This document shows, piece after piece, positions 1 to 9,419 of a stretch of 64,000 bases of DNA (positions are counted from its first letter, which is position 1; each line of letters begins with the position of its first letter). The translations under genes and the position numbers were made by a program. Below the pieces are notes generated by a model that searched no databases, had not been told where the DNA came from, and saw only the letters and a list, made by a program, of their open reading frames with translations. This stretch comes from SZUA-442 sp963753185 (GTDB lineage Bacteria; Actinomycetota; Acidimicrobiia; Spongiisociales; UBA5794), in the NCBI GenBank assembly GCA_963753185.1, contig CAVWBO010000007.1, positions 186,001-250,000 on the forward strand, read 5' to 3'.

Positions 1-203
1 TCGCCATCACCACCACGAAGCGCCATGTCGCGGAGGTTGCTCGGGGCGATCACAGTCGTGACGACGCTCTCGGCCTCGTCGCTGCCTTCGAGGACACCGA
101 GGCAGCGACCAGAAGAAGGGAATACCTGGATCGCTTCACGCGCTGAGGCGATGCTGCTCGGTCCACTCCCGCGGGCCCGTCTCCCGTCCTACAATCGCTC
201 ATC
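1..203. other. left-edge stretch with no assignable gene
   Basis: No convincing complete gene is visible here. The minus strand holds a frame that stays open from about position 185 to the left edge and reads plausibly (it includes LGVLEGSDEAESVV and VIAPSNLRDMA). It has no ATG, GTG or TTG start before an internal GTG and an ATG at 26, so it may be the beginning of a minus-strand gene leaving the window. The rest is probably the upstream region of livH. Nothing more can be said from the sequence. Confidence 0.3.
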
Positions 204-1490
204 GTGGCTGCACCTTCACCGAGGCTCATCCGGTTTGCATCGCTCGTGGTGTTGCTCCTGCTCGCCTTCCCCGCGGCTGCCCTCGGGGAGGGAGAGACCA
301 TCCGTGGTTCCCTCCAGGTCCGTGCGGAGGACGAGCAGACCCCCGTGGAGGGAGTGCGGCTGACCGTCCTCCTCGGTGGGGAGGAAGTGGGGACCGCGAC
401 CTCCGACGCGGATGGTGACTGGGAGATCCCCGTTCCGGGCCCCGGCCTCTACGACGTGGAACTCGATCAGTCGTCCCTGCCGGAGGGCGTGGGGCTCACC
501 GATCCCGACCGCAGCATCCTCACCGACGTCGAGGTTGCAGAGGGCAGGGCGAAGACAGTGCTCTTCCCCCTCGGGGAGAGCACGATCTCGAGCATCTCGA
601 CGTACGAACGAATCGGAACCCTGTTCGTGGCTGGCCTGAAACTCGGCGCCGTGATCGCGCTCAGCGCGGTGGGGCTGTCCCTCGTGTATGCGGTCACAGG
701 TCTCGTGAACTTCGCACACGGTGAGATGGTGACGCTCGGGGCCGTCCTCGCATACTTCTTCCACACATCGCCTGCTGGACCCGAATGGCCCTTGCTTGCA
801 GCCGCCATCCCGGCGATCGCCCTCGGAGCGGCATTCGGGTGGGCGCAGGATCGCGGGCTCTGGCGTCCCCTCCGCAAGAGCGGAATGGGCCTGATCTCGA
901 TGATGGTCGTCTCGATCGGTCTGGCATTCGCCCTCCGCCATGCGATCCTGGTCGTCTTCAGCGGCCAGCGACGCCTGTACCGCGACTTCACCGGCCAGGG
1001 TCCTGTCGACATCCTCGGTATCCCTGTCGTGCCGAAGCACCTCGTCACGATCGTCGTGGCAGTCGTGGTACTGGGTGCCATCGGCCTGTTCCTCCAGAGG
1101 ACCAAGATGGGAACGGCACTCCGAGCCGTCTCCGATGATGTCGACCTTTCCGAGTCCTCTGGCATCAACGTCGACCGAGTCGTGACACTGACATGGATCC
1201 TCGCCGGCGGGCTCGCCGCCCTCGGTGGCATCTTCTTCGGATCCAACGAGGCAATCCAGTGGGACATGGGTTTCCGGCTCCTGCTCCTCATCTTCGCGGC
1301 CGTCGTCCTCGGCGGGCTCGGAACGGCATACGGTGCAATGCTCGGAGGCTTCATCGTCGGTATCGCCGTGGAGATGAGCACGCTCATCTTCCCATCGGAG
1401 CTCAAGGCGGCGGTCGGCTTGATCCTCCTGATCCTCATGCTGCTCGTGCGCCCCCAGGGAATCCTCGGAAGCAAGGAGAGGATCGGCTGA
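204..1490 (+). CDS. livH: branched-chain amino acid ABC transporter permease (LivH type) with N-terminal extracytoplasmic domain
   Basis: Inner-membrane permease subunit of a Liv/HAAT importer. The GTG start at 204 gives 428 residues, against roughly 290-310 for ordinary LivH. Residues 1-27 look like a signal peptide ending in a hydrophobic run and AALGEGE. Residues about 30-125 form a beta-rich segment (PVEGVRLTVLL, GDWEIPVPGPGLYDVEL) of the kind seen in carboxypeptidase-regulatory or Cna-B folds. The permease core follows from about 135 and carries the LivH signatures AVTGLVNFAHGEMVTLGA and GLGTAYGAMLGGFIVG. The TGA overlaps the livM ATG by one base, so it is the first gene of livHMGF. The permease call is firm; the function of the added domain is unknown. 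Confidence 0.9.
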   Translation: MAAPSPRLIRFASLVVLLLLAFPAAALGEGETIRGSLQVRAEDEQTPVEGVRLTVLLGGEEVGTATSDADGDWEIPVPGPGLYDVELDQSSLPEGVGLTDPDRSILTDVEVAEGRAKTVLFPLGESTISSISTYERIGTLFVAGLKLGAVIALSAVGLSLVYAVTGLVNFAHGEMVTLGAVLAYFFHTSPAGPEWPLLAAAIPAIALGAAFGWAQDRGLWRPLRKSGMGLISMMVVSIGLAFALRHAILVVFSGQRRLYRDFTGQGPVDILGIPVVPKHLVTIVVAVVVLGAIGLFLQRTKMGTALRAVSDDVDLSESSGINVDRVVTLTWILAGGLAALGGIFFGSNEAIQWDMGFRLLLLIFAAVVLGGLGTAYGAMLGGFIVGIAVEMSTLIFPSELKAAVGLILLILMLLVRPQGILGSKERIG

Positions 1491-2482
1491 TGGACCTCCT
1501 CGGCATCCTCAGGGACGGCTTCCTCGCCATGATCGGCCCTGTCACGGCCGCGTACGCCATCTCGGCGATGAGCCTCAACCTGCAATTCGGGTACACGGGA
1601 CTGCTCAACTTCGGCCAGGTCGCCTTCATGCTGGTCGGTGCCTACGGAACCGCGATCACCGTCGACCTCGGCGGATCCCTGTGGCTCGGGATCATCGTCG
1701 GGATCGCGGCTGCGGTGCTGCTCGGACTCCTGCTCGGCCTCCCGACGCTGCGCCTCCGCGCCGACTATCTCGCCATCACGACGATCGCGGCTGCCGAGGT
1801 CATCCGCTTGGTGGTTCGCTCATCGTGGGCGGAGCCCTTCACCAACGGTGTCTTCGGCATCCAGGGGTTCGCAAACGCATTCTTCGATCTGAGTCCATTC
1901 CCCGGTGGTGCGGTCTACGGGATCGGGTCTTGGCTCGTCACGGGCAGGCGGCTCTGGCTCATGATCGTGAGTTGGATCGTGGTGCTCCTCGTCATGCTGC
2001 TCATCCGCCGCCTGATCCTCAGCCCGTGGGGACGAGTCCTGCGAGCGATACGCGAGGACGAGGACGCGACGAGTTCCCTCGGGAAGGACGTGTTCGGATA
2101 CAAACTGCAGTCCCTCATGCTCGGTGGGGCCATCGGCGCCATCTCCGGCGTGCTCCTCGCGATCGAGCAGCAGAACGTCACACCCGATGCGTACCTCCCG
2201 AACGTGACCTTCATCCTCTACGTCATCGTGATCCTCGGCGGCGCGGGGACGATCCTCGGACCGATCATCGGCGCACTCATCTTCCAGTTCGTGTTCTTCA
2301 CGTTCGATGCGATCATGGCCTCCGCCCAAGCGGAGGTCGACTGGATCGGGACCCTGCTGACCCCCGCCGAAGCGGGACAGATCAAGCTCATCCTCGTCGG
2401 GGTCGGTCTCATCCTGCTGATGATCTACCGACCCCAGGGGATCATGGGCGACGAGAACGAGGTGTTGATCGATGGGCGATGA
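1490..2482 (+). CDS. livM: branched-chain amino acid ABC transporter permease (LivM type)
   Basis: Second membrane subunit of the Liv importer, 330 residues with about eight to ten hydrophobic segments. Visible family motifs are SLNLQFGYTGLLNFGQVAFM near the N-terminus, the cytoplasmic coupling loop GRVLRAIREDEDAT, which contacts the ATPases, and VILGGAGTILGPIIGA. The ATG at 1490 overlaps the livH stop, and the reading frame ends inside the livG start region (11-nt overlap), so livH, livM and livG are translationally coupled. The length is normal for the family. Confidence 0.93.
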   Translation: MDLLGILRDGFLAMIGPVTAAYAISAMSLNLQFGYTGLLNFGQVAFMLVGAYGTAITVDLGGSLWLGIIVGIAAAVLLGLLLGLPTLRLRADYLAITTIAAAEVIRLVVRSSWAEPFTNGVFGIQGFANAFFDLSPFPGGAVYGIGSWLVTGRRLWLMIVSWIVVLLVMLLIRRLILSPWGRVLRAIREDEDATSSLGKDVFGYKLQSLMLGGAIGAISGVLLAIEQQNVTPDAYLPNVTFILYVIVILGGAGTILGPIIGALIFQFVFFTFDAIMASAQAEVDWIGTLLTPAEAGQIKLILVGVGLILLMIYRPQGIMGDENEVLIDGR

Positions 2483-3305
2483 GAGGACCAGCCCCCTCGC
2501 CGGTGTTGCGGCAGAGCCTGGCGTCCCCAAGCCGGACGCCGTCCTCGCCGTCTCGGGCGTCCATCGGTCCTTCGGTGGCCTCCAAGCCGTCAACGTCGAC
2601 CGTCTCGAGGTCCAACGGCACACCGTGACGTCCCTCATCGGCCCGAACGGCGCTGGCAAGACGACGCTGTTCAACCTCCTGAGCGGCTTCGACCGGGTCG
2701 ATGGCGGCGAGTGGCACCTCAACGGAGGTCGACTCGTCGGGATCTCCGCGTATCAGGTCGCTCGGCGCGGGATGGTGCGCACCTTCCAGCTCACCCGGTC
2801 CCTCGCACGGCTGACCGTGATGGAGAACATGCTCGTCGCAGACCAGACGAACCCGGGCGAGAAGCTTCGTGGCGCCCTCATGGGGGGATGGCGCACGGCG
2901 GAGGCCGCGGCTGAGGCAAGGGCCATGGAGCTGCTCGCACGATTCAACCTCGACCACATGACGGACGAGTTCGCAGGTTCCCTGTCGGGCGGCCAGCGCA
3001 AGCTCCTCGAGGTCGCTCGTGCGTTGATGGTGGATCCAGAGGTGATCATGCTCGATGAGCCGATGGCTGGCGTCAATCCTGCACTGACCCAGACCCTCCT
3101 GCGGCACATCACGAGCCTCCGCGATGACGGCAAGACGGTGATCTTCATCGAGCACGACATGGACGTGGTGCAGGAGATCTCGGATTGGGTCGTCGTCATG
3201 GCGGAGGGGCGGGTGATCGCGGAGGGTCCGCCTGGCTCGATTGCACGAAACCGTGCGGTTATCGACGCGTACCTCGGATCGCACCACGGTGAGGCGGCCT
3301 CGTGA
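2472..3305 (+). CDS. livG: branched-chain amino acid ABC transporter ATP-binding protein (LivG type)
   Basis: Cytoplasmic ATPase of the Liv importer, 277 residues. Walker A is GPNGAGKTTLFN (residues about 57-68), the signature is LSGGQRKLLE, and Walker B is VIMLDEPMAGVNP followed by the switch histidine in IFIEHDMDVV. About 25 extra residues precede the first beta strand (VLAVSGVHRSFGGLQAV). It overlaps livM by 11 nt and livF by 4 nt (GTGA), consistent with one operon and stoichiometric expression. Confidence 0.93.
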   Translation: MGDERTSPLAGVAAEPGVPKPDAVLAVSGVHRSFGGLQAVNVDRLEVQRHTVTSLIGPNGAGKTTLFNLLSGFDRVDGGEWHLNGGRLVGISAYQVARRGMVRTFQLTRSLARLTVMENMLVADQTNPGEKLRGALMGGWRTAEAAAEARAMELLARFNLDHMTDEFAGSLSGGQRKLLEVARALMVDPEVIMLDEPMAGVNPALTQTLLRHITSLRDDGKTVIFIEHDMDVVQEISDWVVVMAEGRVIAEGPPGSIARNRAVIDAYLGSHHGEAAS

Positions 3306-4038
3306 CGACCGGCGAACTCCTCCTTGAAGCCCGATCCGTGTATGCCGGGTACCTCCCGGGTGTTGACATCCTCCGCGATCTCGATCTCGACCTGTTCGAT
3401 GGCGAACTCGTCGGGATCATCGGACCGAACGGGGCAGGCAAGTCGACCTTCATCAAGGCAGTGTTCGGGCTCGTGGCCGTGCGCCAGGGCACGGTGAGGC
3501 TCAGCGGTGGCGACATCACGGCACTCGCGGCGCACGAGCTGGTCGCGCGCGGGGTCGGCTACGTACCACAGCGGGCGAATGTGTTCCCATCCCTCACCGT
3601 CGAGGAGAACCTGCGCATGGGCCTCTACCTCGCTCCGAAGCTGTGGGATCAGCGGATCGACTACGTGACAGAGCTGTTTCCCCTCCTTCGGGATCGATCA
3701 TCCCAGAAGGCAGGGCTGCTCTCGGGTGGTGAGCGGCAGATGGTGGCCATGGGCCGCGCGTGCTGATGATGGATCCGACGCTCCTGCTTCTCGACGAGCC
3801 GTCCGCAGGGCTGTCCCCTGCCAACCAGGATCTCGTGTTCGAGCGCGTCAGGCGGATCGCCGATACGGGAGTGTCGATCCTCATGGTCGAACAGAACGCC
3901 AGGCGCTGCCTCCAGATCGCCGATCGCGCATATGTCCTCGATCAGGGGACGAACGCGTACGAAGGGACCGGCCACGAGCTGCTGCACGATCCCAACGTCA
4001 TCGCCCTGTATCTCGGAACGCTCGGACGGGTGGAATAG
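3302..4038 (+). pseudogene. livF: branched-chain amino acid ABC transporter ATP-binding protein (LivF type), frameshifted
   Basis: Second ATPase of the Liv importer. The first part (from the GTG at 3302) has Walker A GPNGAGKSTFIK, Q-loop YVPQRANVFPSL and signature LSGGERQMVAMGRA, then meets TGATGA at about 3764. The rest continues in another frame as LMMDPTLLLLDEPSAGLSP (Walker B) to the stop at 4036-4038. A two-base gain (TG within GCGTGCTG), or loss of one base, separates GRA from LMMDP, which would be contiguous in intact LivF. Both halves are otherwise undamaged, and livHMG plus a binding-protein gene are intact, so a sequencing error or very recent mutation is more likely than an old pseudogene. 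Confidence 0.88.
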
Positions 4039-4068
4039 AGGAGGGGCCCGGTGACCGGGCCCCTCCTC
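4038..4068. terminator. bidirectional intrinsic terminator between livF and the binding-protein gene
   Basis: A perfect 14-bp GC-rich inverted repeat (arms 4038-4051 and 4055-4068) with a 3-nt loop sits exactly between the convergent livF and binding-protein genes. The last base of the livF TAG is the first base of the stem. There is no strong U-tract, as is common in actinobacteria. Its symmetry suits termination from both directions. Confidence 0.8.
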
Positions 4069-4090
4069 GTCTCATGGCTTCCGACTGACG

Positions 4091-5431
4091 TCAGAGGTTT
4101 CCGACGATCTGGTCGAAGGTCTGGGGTGCGCCTTCTGCGTCGTACTCGAACAGGTCGTACGTGCCGATACTCGGCTCTCCGTTGTCTCCGAAGTCCAGCG
4201 GACCGGAGGCACCGTCATAGTCGATGTCGACCCCTTGCTGGAGCAGCTCGAAGCATGCCGCAAAGGTGTTGCACTTCTCCCCGTCCCTGGTGACCGTGAT
4301 CATGTTGTTCACGAACACCGTCGAATCGGCGGTCTGTGCCTCCTGGGCCGCGAGGACCGTCACGATGAGACAGTCGTAGAAGTGGGCCGAGAAGATCGTC
4401 GGCGTTCCCGGGGCGAATGCCTCGAGCCGTGCACCGAACGTCTGTTCACCGTTCGCAGGCGACGACGACGGTGCCGTACCGCGAAGGCCCTCGAGCAGCG
4501 CCGCGTTGCCACCGAGGGATTCGGCGGTCACGTTGTCCTTGAACCCGTCGGCGACGTAGATCTGTCCCTCGAAGCCAGCGCCACTCAGATCCTGGAGGAT
4601 CTGGGCGCCCTCGTCGAAGGTGATCATCGCAACGGCCTCCGCACCCGAGTTCACGATCGAAGCAGTCAGGTCCGAGAAGGACGCGGCATTGAAGTCGTAT
4701 CCCTCCTGGAGGGTGACCGTCGCACCGGCGGATGCGAGATACGCTGCAAGGCTCTCACCGAACCCGCGGCCGTACTCGTCCGCACGCCACACGACCGCGA
4801 CCGAGGCCTGGCCATCGTTGATGATGAGGTCCCCGAGCGCGGGCGCCTGGATGTCATCCGACGGTGCCGTCCTCGTGTAGTACGGGTCGTAGGTCGATGC
4901 GCTGAGCGCAGCGCCGGTGTTGGATCCCGAGCACATCGGAAGTTGGCTCTCGTTGACCTTGTCGAACACACCGAGCGTCACACCGGTCGCTGCCGGGCCG
5001 ACGATGGCCTGGAAGCTTCCCGTGAGGAACTCATCGATGTTCGTCGAGGCGATGTTCGGATCCGTCCCTGAGTCCGCATAGGTCACGGAAACAAGACCGG
5101 GCGACACCGCGTTGATCTCCTCGACACCCATCCTGACGGGCTGCTCGAGTGCCTCGATGATGGCTGCGAGGGCACCGGTCTGCGGCAGGATCGACCCGAT
5201 ATTCAGGGCGATCGGCGCAAACTCGGGTGCGGCCTCCGTCGTTGTCGTGGTCTCTGCTGCGGTCGTCGTGGTCTCTGCTGCGGTTGTCGTGGTCTCTGCT
5301 GCGGTTGTCGTGGTCGTCGTGTCCAGCGCTTCGTCGTCCCCACCGCTGTTCACGGCGATGATGACGACGACGATGATTGCCACGGCGGCAACGGCTATCC
5401 ACGGCAACCATCTCTTGAGGTTGTCGTTCAC
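4091..5431 (-). CDS. branched-chain amino acid ABC transporter substrate-binding protein, membrane-anchored
   Basis: Extracytoplasmic periplasmic-binding-protein type I (LivK-like) receptor for the adjacent Liv permease, 446 residues. The GTG at 5431 is preferred because TGGAGG lies seven bases upstream. The N-terminus has one uncleaved-looking hydrophobic helix (residues about 8-27) rather than a lipobox. A Thr/Ala/Glu-rich linker made of 21-bp DNA repeats follows, then the receptor domain from about residue 65 (NIGSILPQTGALA, VGPAATGVTLGVFD, DEGAQILQDLSGAGF). It is convergent with livHMGF and shares the terminator. The ligand (Leu/Ile/Val or other amides or amino acids) cannot be read from sequence. 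Confidence 0.88.
   Translation of the reverse strand: MNDNLKRWLPWIAVAAVAIIVVVIIAVNSGGDDEALDTTTTTTAAETTTTAAETTTTAAETTTTTEAAPEFAPIALNIGSILPQTGALAAIIEALEQPVRMGVEEINAVSPGLVSVTYADSGTDPNIASTNIDEFLTGSFQAIVGPAATGVTLGVFDKVNESQLPMCSGSNTGAALSASTYDPYYTRTAPSDDIQAPALGDLIINDGQASVAVVWRADEYGRGFGESLAAYLASAGATVTLQEGYDFNAASFSDLTASIVNSGAEAVAMITFDEGAQILQDLSGAGFEGQIYVADGFKDNVTAESLGGNAALLEGLRGTAPSSSPANGEQTFGARLEAFAPGTPTIFSAHFYDCLIVTVLAAQEAQTADSTVFVNNMITVTRDGEKCNTFAACFELLQQGVDIDYDGASGPLDFGDNGEPSIGTYDLFEYDAEGAPQTFDQIVGNL
5241..5303. repeat. three 21-bp tandem repeats encoding the Thr/Ala/Glu linker
   Basis: Three near-identical 21-bp units start at 5241, 5262 and 5283 inside the binding-protein gene. They encode the repeated ETTTTAA linker between the membrane anchor and the receptor domain, and differ by a single T/C change. 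Such slippage-prone repeats would let linker length vary. Confidence 0.8.
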
Positions 5432-5541
5432 TTTGCGCCTCCAGTAGTCGTTCCAGCGCAGCCGGGCTGCGTACGTGGAGAGTAGGCATCGAGCGTGCGC
5501 GACACAAGGTGTCGTCACCGCGTTCGGGCTACCTTTGGACG

Positions 5542-6885
5542 ATGACAGAACGCCTCGACGGCCACGTCTCACGCCAGCGCCAGCGACTCACCGCATCGGT
5601 AACGGACCTCGGAGTTACGCGCCAGCGCGCCATGCTGATCGGGCTCGTCAGGTCGCGCGACGGACGGGCAGACGGTGAGGCGAGCCTCGCAGAACTCGAG
5701 CTCCTGACTGACACCGCAGGATCCGAACCTGTCGTGTCTGAGTTGGTCCGCCGCGAGCGGCCAGACGCTGCCACCTACATCGGCAAGGGCAAACTCGAGG
5801 AGCTCGTGGGGATATCCAAGGCCGAGGACATCGACGTCGTCGTGTTCGACAACGAGCTGAGCCCCGCGCAGCAGCGGAACCTGCAGGAGGCCTTCCAGTG
5901 CGATGTCGTCGACCGTGTCGCCCTCATCCTCGACATCTTCGCGCAGCACGCCCACACGAAGGAGGGAATGCTCCAAGTCGAGCTCGCCCAGTACCGGTAC
6001 CGGCTCCCCCGCCTGCGCGGTCAGGGGACAGCGCTGTCCCGCCTCGGTGCAGGCATCGGCACCCGTGGACCGGGCGAGACCAAGCTCGAGACGGACCGTC
6101 GGCGCATCCTCGACCGCATCCGCAAAATCGAACGTGAACTGAAGGACTCCGAACGGTCACGAGCGACGAGGAGCAAGCGTCGCCGCGGTTCCGGCGAACC
6201 TGTCGTGGCGATCGTCGGGTACACCAACGCCGGCAAGTCGACGCTGTTCAACCAGCTGACAGATGCCGGGGTCCTCGTCGAAGACCGGCTCTTCGCGACA
6301 CTCGACTCGACCGTCAGGAAATTGGACCTTCCGCACGGTCACACGGCACTCGTATCGGACACCGTCGGCTTCGTACGGGACCTCCCCCACGAGCTCGTGG
6401 AGGCGTTTCGCTCCACACTCGAGGAGGCGACGGACGCCGATCTCCTCCTCCACCTGGTCGACGCCTCCGACGAGGATCCCGACCACCAGATCCGAGCGGT
6501 CCGTTCGGTTCTGGACGAGATCGGAGCGGATTCCGTCAGGGAGGTCATCGCCTTCAACAAGGTCGATGCCATCGACTCGACGACCCTGACACGCCTACGG
6601 TCCCTCCATCCGGACGCCGCGTTCATCTCCGCGCTGACGGGTGAGGGAGTCGACGACTTGCTCGAACTCGTCGTCGATGCACTACGCGCCACGACGATCC
6701 AGCTCGACCTGATGATCCCGTATGAGCACGGGGACGTTCTCGCCGACGCCCATGAGTCCGGAGATGTCCTCGACCAACGACACGAGGACTCTGGCACGTC
6801 GATCTCGATCCGGCTTCCTCACGCGGCCGCCGCGCGATTTCGTCGATTCGTCGTCGAACCTCCAGGGACGCCCGACACATCCTGA
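5542..6885 (+). CDS. hflX: ribosome-associated GTPase HflX
   Basis: GTPase that binds and splits stalled or stress-damaged ribosomes (family knowledge). 447 residues from the ATG at 5542; an upstream in-frame start at 5509 lacks conserved sequence. The N-terminal HflX domain includes the glycine-rich motif YIGKGKLEEL and DNELSPAQQRNLQ. A basic coiled segment follows, with RGPGETKLETDRR. The G domain has G1 GYTNAGKSTLFN, G3 DTVGFVRDLPH and G4 NKVD. It is divergent from the binding-protein gene and convergent with the PhoH gene. Length and motifs are normal for actinobacterial HflX. Confidence 0.95.
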   Translation: MTERLDGHVSRQRQRLTASVTDLGVTRQRAMLIGLVRSRDGRADGEASLAELELLTDTAGSEPVVSELVRRERPDAATYIGKGKLEELVGISKAEDIDVVVFDNELSPAQQRNLQEAFQCDVVDRVALILDIFAQHAHTKEGMLQVELAQYRYRLPRLRGQGTALSRLGAGIGTRGPGETKLETDRRRILDRIRKIERELKDSERSRATRSKRRRGSGEPVVAIVGYTNAGKSTLFNQLTDAGVLVEDRLFATLDSTVRKLDLPHGHTALVSDTVGFVRDLPHELVEAFRSTLEEATDADLLLHLVDASDEDPDHQIRAVRSVLDEIGADSVREVIAFNKVDAIDSTTLTRLRSLHPDAAFISALTGEGVDDLLELVVDALRATTIQLDLMIPYEHGDVLADAHESGDVLDQRHEDSGTSISIRLPHAAAARFRRFVVEPPGTPDTS

Positions 6886-6913
6886 TTCCGGCGCTGGCAC
6901 TGGCGCTGGCGAC

Positions 6914-8251
6914 TCAGAGCAGCTGGGTCGCCAGCTCGGCGAGGGGGCTGCGTACGGTGCGCTCGAGGGTGACGTGGCCAAACATCGGGTTGCCCTTGAA
7001 CTTCTCGATCAAGGCGGCGAGACCACCGAACGGCGAGACGTACGGGTTGTCGACCTGGCTGAGATCGCCGCAGAAGACGACCTTCGAGTCTGCGGCCATT
7101 CGGGTGAGGATGACCTTCAGCGTCGGAAGTTCGAGGTTCTGCGCCTCGTCCACGATCACCAGCTCTCCGGTGATCGACCTGCCACGTAGATAGGTCACGG
7201 CGGCCAACTCGAGCACATCGCGCTCGAACAGCTCATCGACCGCATCCCGCGGGTTCGATCCTGCCCCGCCGAACAGCGCGTAGAGGTTGTCGTGGACTGC
7301 GGCCATCCACGGTTCCAGCTTCTCGTTGAGGTCACCGGGGAGGAACCCGACCTCCTGGCGCCCCACCGCGATGAGCGGGCGGTACACCGACACCCTCCGA
7401 TACCTGCCGAGCTCGAGTACCTGCTCGAGGGCTGCGGCGAGGGACAGGAAGGTCTTCCCCGTTCCAGCCATGCCCATGATGCTCACAGCCGTGATGTCGG
7501 GGTCCATCAGGAGGTCGGCAGCGAACGCCTGACGCAGGTTCTTTGTCTCGATCCCAAACATATGGCGCGAACCGGGAACCCTCACCGCGATGGGATCCGG
7601 GCCATCCTCTGCGACTCTTCCCAGTCCTGACGCCGAACCGGGGCCCTTCAGGATCACGAACTGGTTGATGACGCCATCGATCTCTGGCACGACGACCTTC
7701 CCCGAGTCGTACAGCTCCTCGATGACATCGGCATCGACCTCGACCTCGGCGACGCCGGACCACGACTCGTCCACCTGGACGACGTCACCGCGGTAATCCT
7801 CGACGTCAACGTCGAGCTGCGCACCCTTGATCCTGAGTGCTGCATCCTTGGTCACGAGGACCGACTCATGTCCCTCGTCACGGAGGTTGAGGCAGGTGGC
7901 GAGAATCCGATGGTCGGGGGTCGCAGGGTCGAGGACCTCTGGCAAGTGATCCGAGTGCACTCCATTGAGCTCGATCCTGACGGTTCCTCCTGCGGCAAGT
8001 CGGTGGGGCGTCCTCAATCCGCCGGAGCGGGAGGCTCCCATCTCCTCGAGGAGCCTGATGGCCGCTCGGGCGTTGGCTCCGACCTCGTCCATCCGAGTCT
8101 TCTGCCTGTCGAGCTCCTCGATGACCACCAAGGGAAGCACGACAGCGTGTTCGTCGAATCGGAGGATGGCCTGTGGGTCCGCGAGGAGGACACAGGTATC
8201 GAGTACGTACGTCTTCTGACCTGCCGGACCGGATCGGGATCGCTGAGGCAC
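6914..8251 (-). CDS. PIN domain-PhoH-like ATPase fusion
   Basis: Two-domain PhoH2-type protein, an RNA-unwinding and RNA-cleaving enzyme in characterised actinobacterial relatives. The N-terminal PIN domain starts YVLDTCVLLADP with its first acidic residue, and further conserved Asp positions lie in the following 130 residues. The C-terminal PhoH ATPase has Walker A GMAGTGKTFL and Walker B ELVIVDEAQNLE. 445 residues from the GTG at 8251; a TTG at 8287 would add 12 residues with no visible ribosome-binding site. It is divergent from gpsA. The substrate is unknown. Confidence 0.9.
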   Translation of the reverse strand: MPQRSRSGPAGQKTYVLDTCVLLADPQAILRFDEHAVVLPLVVIEELDRQKTRMDEVGANARAAIRLLEEMGASRSGGLRTPHRLAAGGTVRIELNGVHSDHLPEVLDPATPDHRILATCLNLRDEGHESVLVTKDAALRIKGAQLDVDVEDYRGDVVQVDESWSGVAEVEVDADVIEELYDSGKVVVPEIDGVINQFVILKGPGSASGLGRVAEDGPDPIAVRVPGSRHMFGIETKNLRQAFAADLLMDPDITAVSIMGMAGTGKTFLSLAAALEQVLELGRYRRVSVYRPLIAVGRQEVGFLPGDLNEKLEPWMAAVHDNLYALFGGAGSNPRDAVDELFERDVLELAAVTYLRGRSITGELVIVDEAQNLELPTLKVILTRMAADSKVVFCGDLSQVDNPYVSPFGGLAALIEKFKGNPMFGHVTLERTVRSPLAELATQLL

Positions 8252-8380
8252 GGGTGCTACCTTGCTACCAGCGACGGTGAATTGCAAGCATGTGGTTCTG
8301 GCGTCACATCCACCACCCTTCCGCGTGACCCGCGGTGGCCATCCGCGTACGATGGATGCTACGCGTACCCCGGAGATTCG

Positions 8381-9409
8381 ATGACGACACCGACCGCAAC
8401 CTCGGAGAACCTCCGGATCACCGTCATAGGTGCCGGTTCATGGGGCACGGCGATCGCGTCGATGATTGCCCCACGGGTCGAAACCACGATCTGGGCCAGG
8501 CGCCGCGACGTCGCCGAAGAGATCGCAAGCGAGCACACGAACAGCTCGTACCTCCCCGGCCTCGCGCTCGCGCCCGAGCTTGGTGCAACGTCCGATCTCG
8601 GTGCGGCCGTCTCGAACGTCGATGCCCTTGTCGTTGGCGTCCCATCCCACGGTTTCCGGGAGGTCCTCGGTTCGGTCGCGGACGCGATCCCCCAGCAAAC
8701 GCCCATCCTGTCGCTCAGCAAGGGCATCGAGGCCGACACGCTCATGCGCATGACGGAGGTCACCGCCGACATCCTGACGGGGCACGACAGGTCGGTCATC
8801 GGGGCACTCACGGGGCCGAACCTCGCACGGGAGATCGTCGCCGGTCAACCTGCGGCGACGGTCATCGCGATCGAGGACGAGGAAACCGCGAGGAAGCTCC
8901 AGGGTGTCTTCATGAACCCCCGCTTCCGGGTGTATACGAACCCTGATGTCATCGGGTCCGAGGTGGCAGGCGCGGTCAAGAACGTGATGGCGATCGCAGC
9001 CGGCATGGCAGCAGGACAGGGATTCGGCGACAACACGCTCGCCACACTCATCACGAGGGCGCTTGTCGAGATGACCCGCCTCGGCGTCGCCATGGGGGGA
9101 GACGTCAGGACCTTCTCCGGCCTGGCGGGACTCGGCGACCTCGTGGCGACCTGCAACTCGACCCAGAGCCGCAACCACCAGGTCGGTTTCGGCCTCGGCC
9201 AGGGACGGCCGCTCGAAGACATCGTCAACGAGATGAACATGGTCGCCGAAGGTGTGAAGTCGACGCGGGGAGTCCTCGCACTCGCCGACCGGTACGGCGT
9301 CGAGATGCCGATCGCGACCCAGGTGGGTCGGGTTCTCTACGACGGGATCGACACGACGACCGCTCTGCGCGAGCTGATGACACGTGCGGCGCGAAGCGAG
9401 TACGGCTGA
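8381..9409 (+). CDS. gpsA: NAD(P)H-dependent glycerol-3-phosphate dehydrogenase
   Basis: Reduces dihydroxyacetone phosphate to sn-glycerol-3-phosphate for phospholipid synthesis; cytoplasmic. 342 residues from the ATG at 8381, which has GGAG six bases upstream. The N-terminal Rossmann fold has VIGAGSWGTAIA. The catalytic domain has LTGPNLAREI, the lysine in GAVKNVMAIAAGM, and GLGDLVATC. It is divergent from the PhoH gene and ends 10 bp from the convergent tag gene. Confidence 0.95.
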   Translation: MTTPTATSENLRITVIGAGSWGTAIASMIAPRVETTIWARRRDVAEEIASEHTNSSYLPGLALAPELGATSDLGAAVSNVDALVVGVPSHGFREVLGSVADAIPQQTPILSLSKGIEADTLMRMTEVTADILTGHDRSVIGALTGPNLAREIVAGQPAATVIAIEDEETARKLQGVFMNPRFRVYTNPDVIGSEVAGAVKNVMAIAAGMAAGQGFGDNTLATLITRALVEMTRLGVAMGGDVRTFSGLAGLGDLVATCNSTQSRNHQVGFGLGQGRPLEDIVNEMNMVAEGVKSTRGVLALADRYGVEMPIATQVGRVLYDGIDTTTALRELMTRAARSEYG

Positions 9410-9419
9410 TCGCCGGAGG

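Noticed and set aside
3755..3775. livF break as programmed frameshift or Sec readthrough (TGATGA)
   Set aside because: No slippery heptamer or downstream stem is apparent, two stops occur in tandem, and intact LivF has no Sec; a simple indel explains it.
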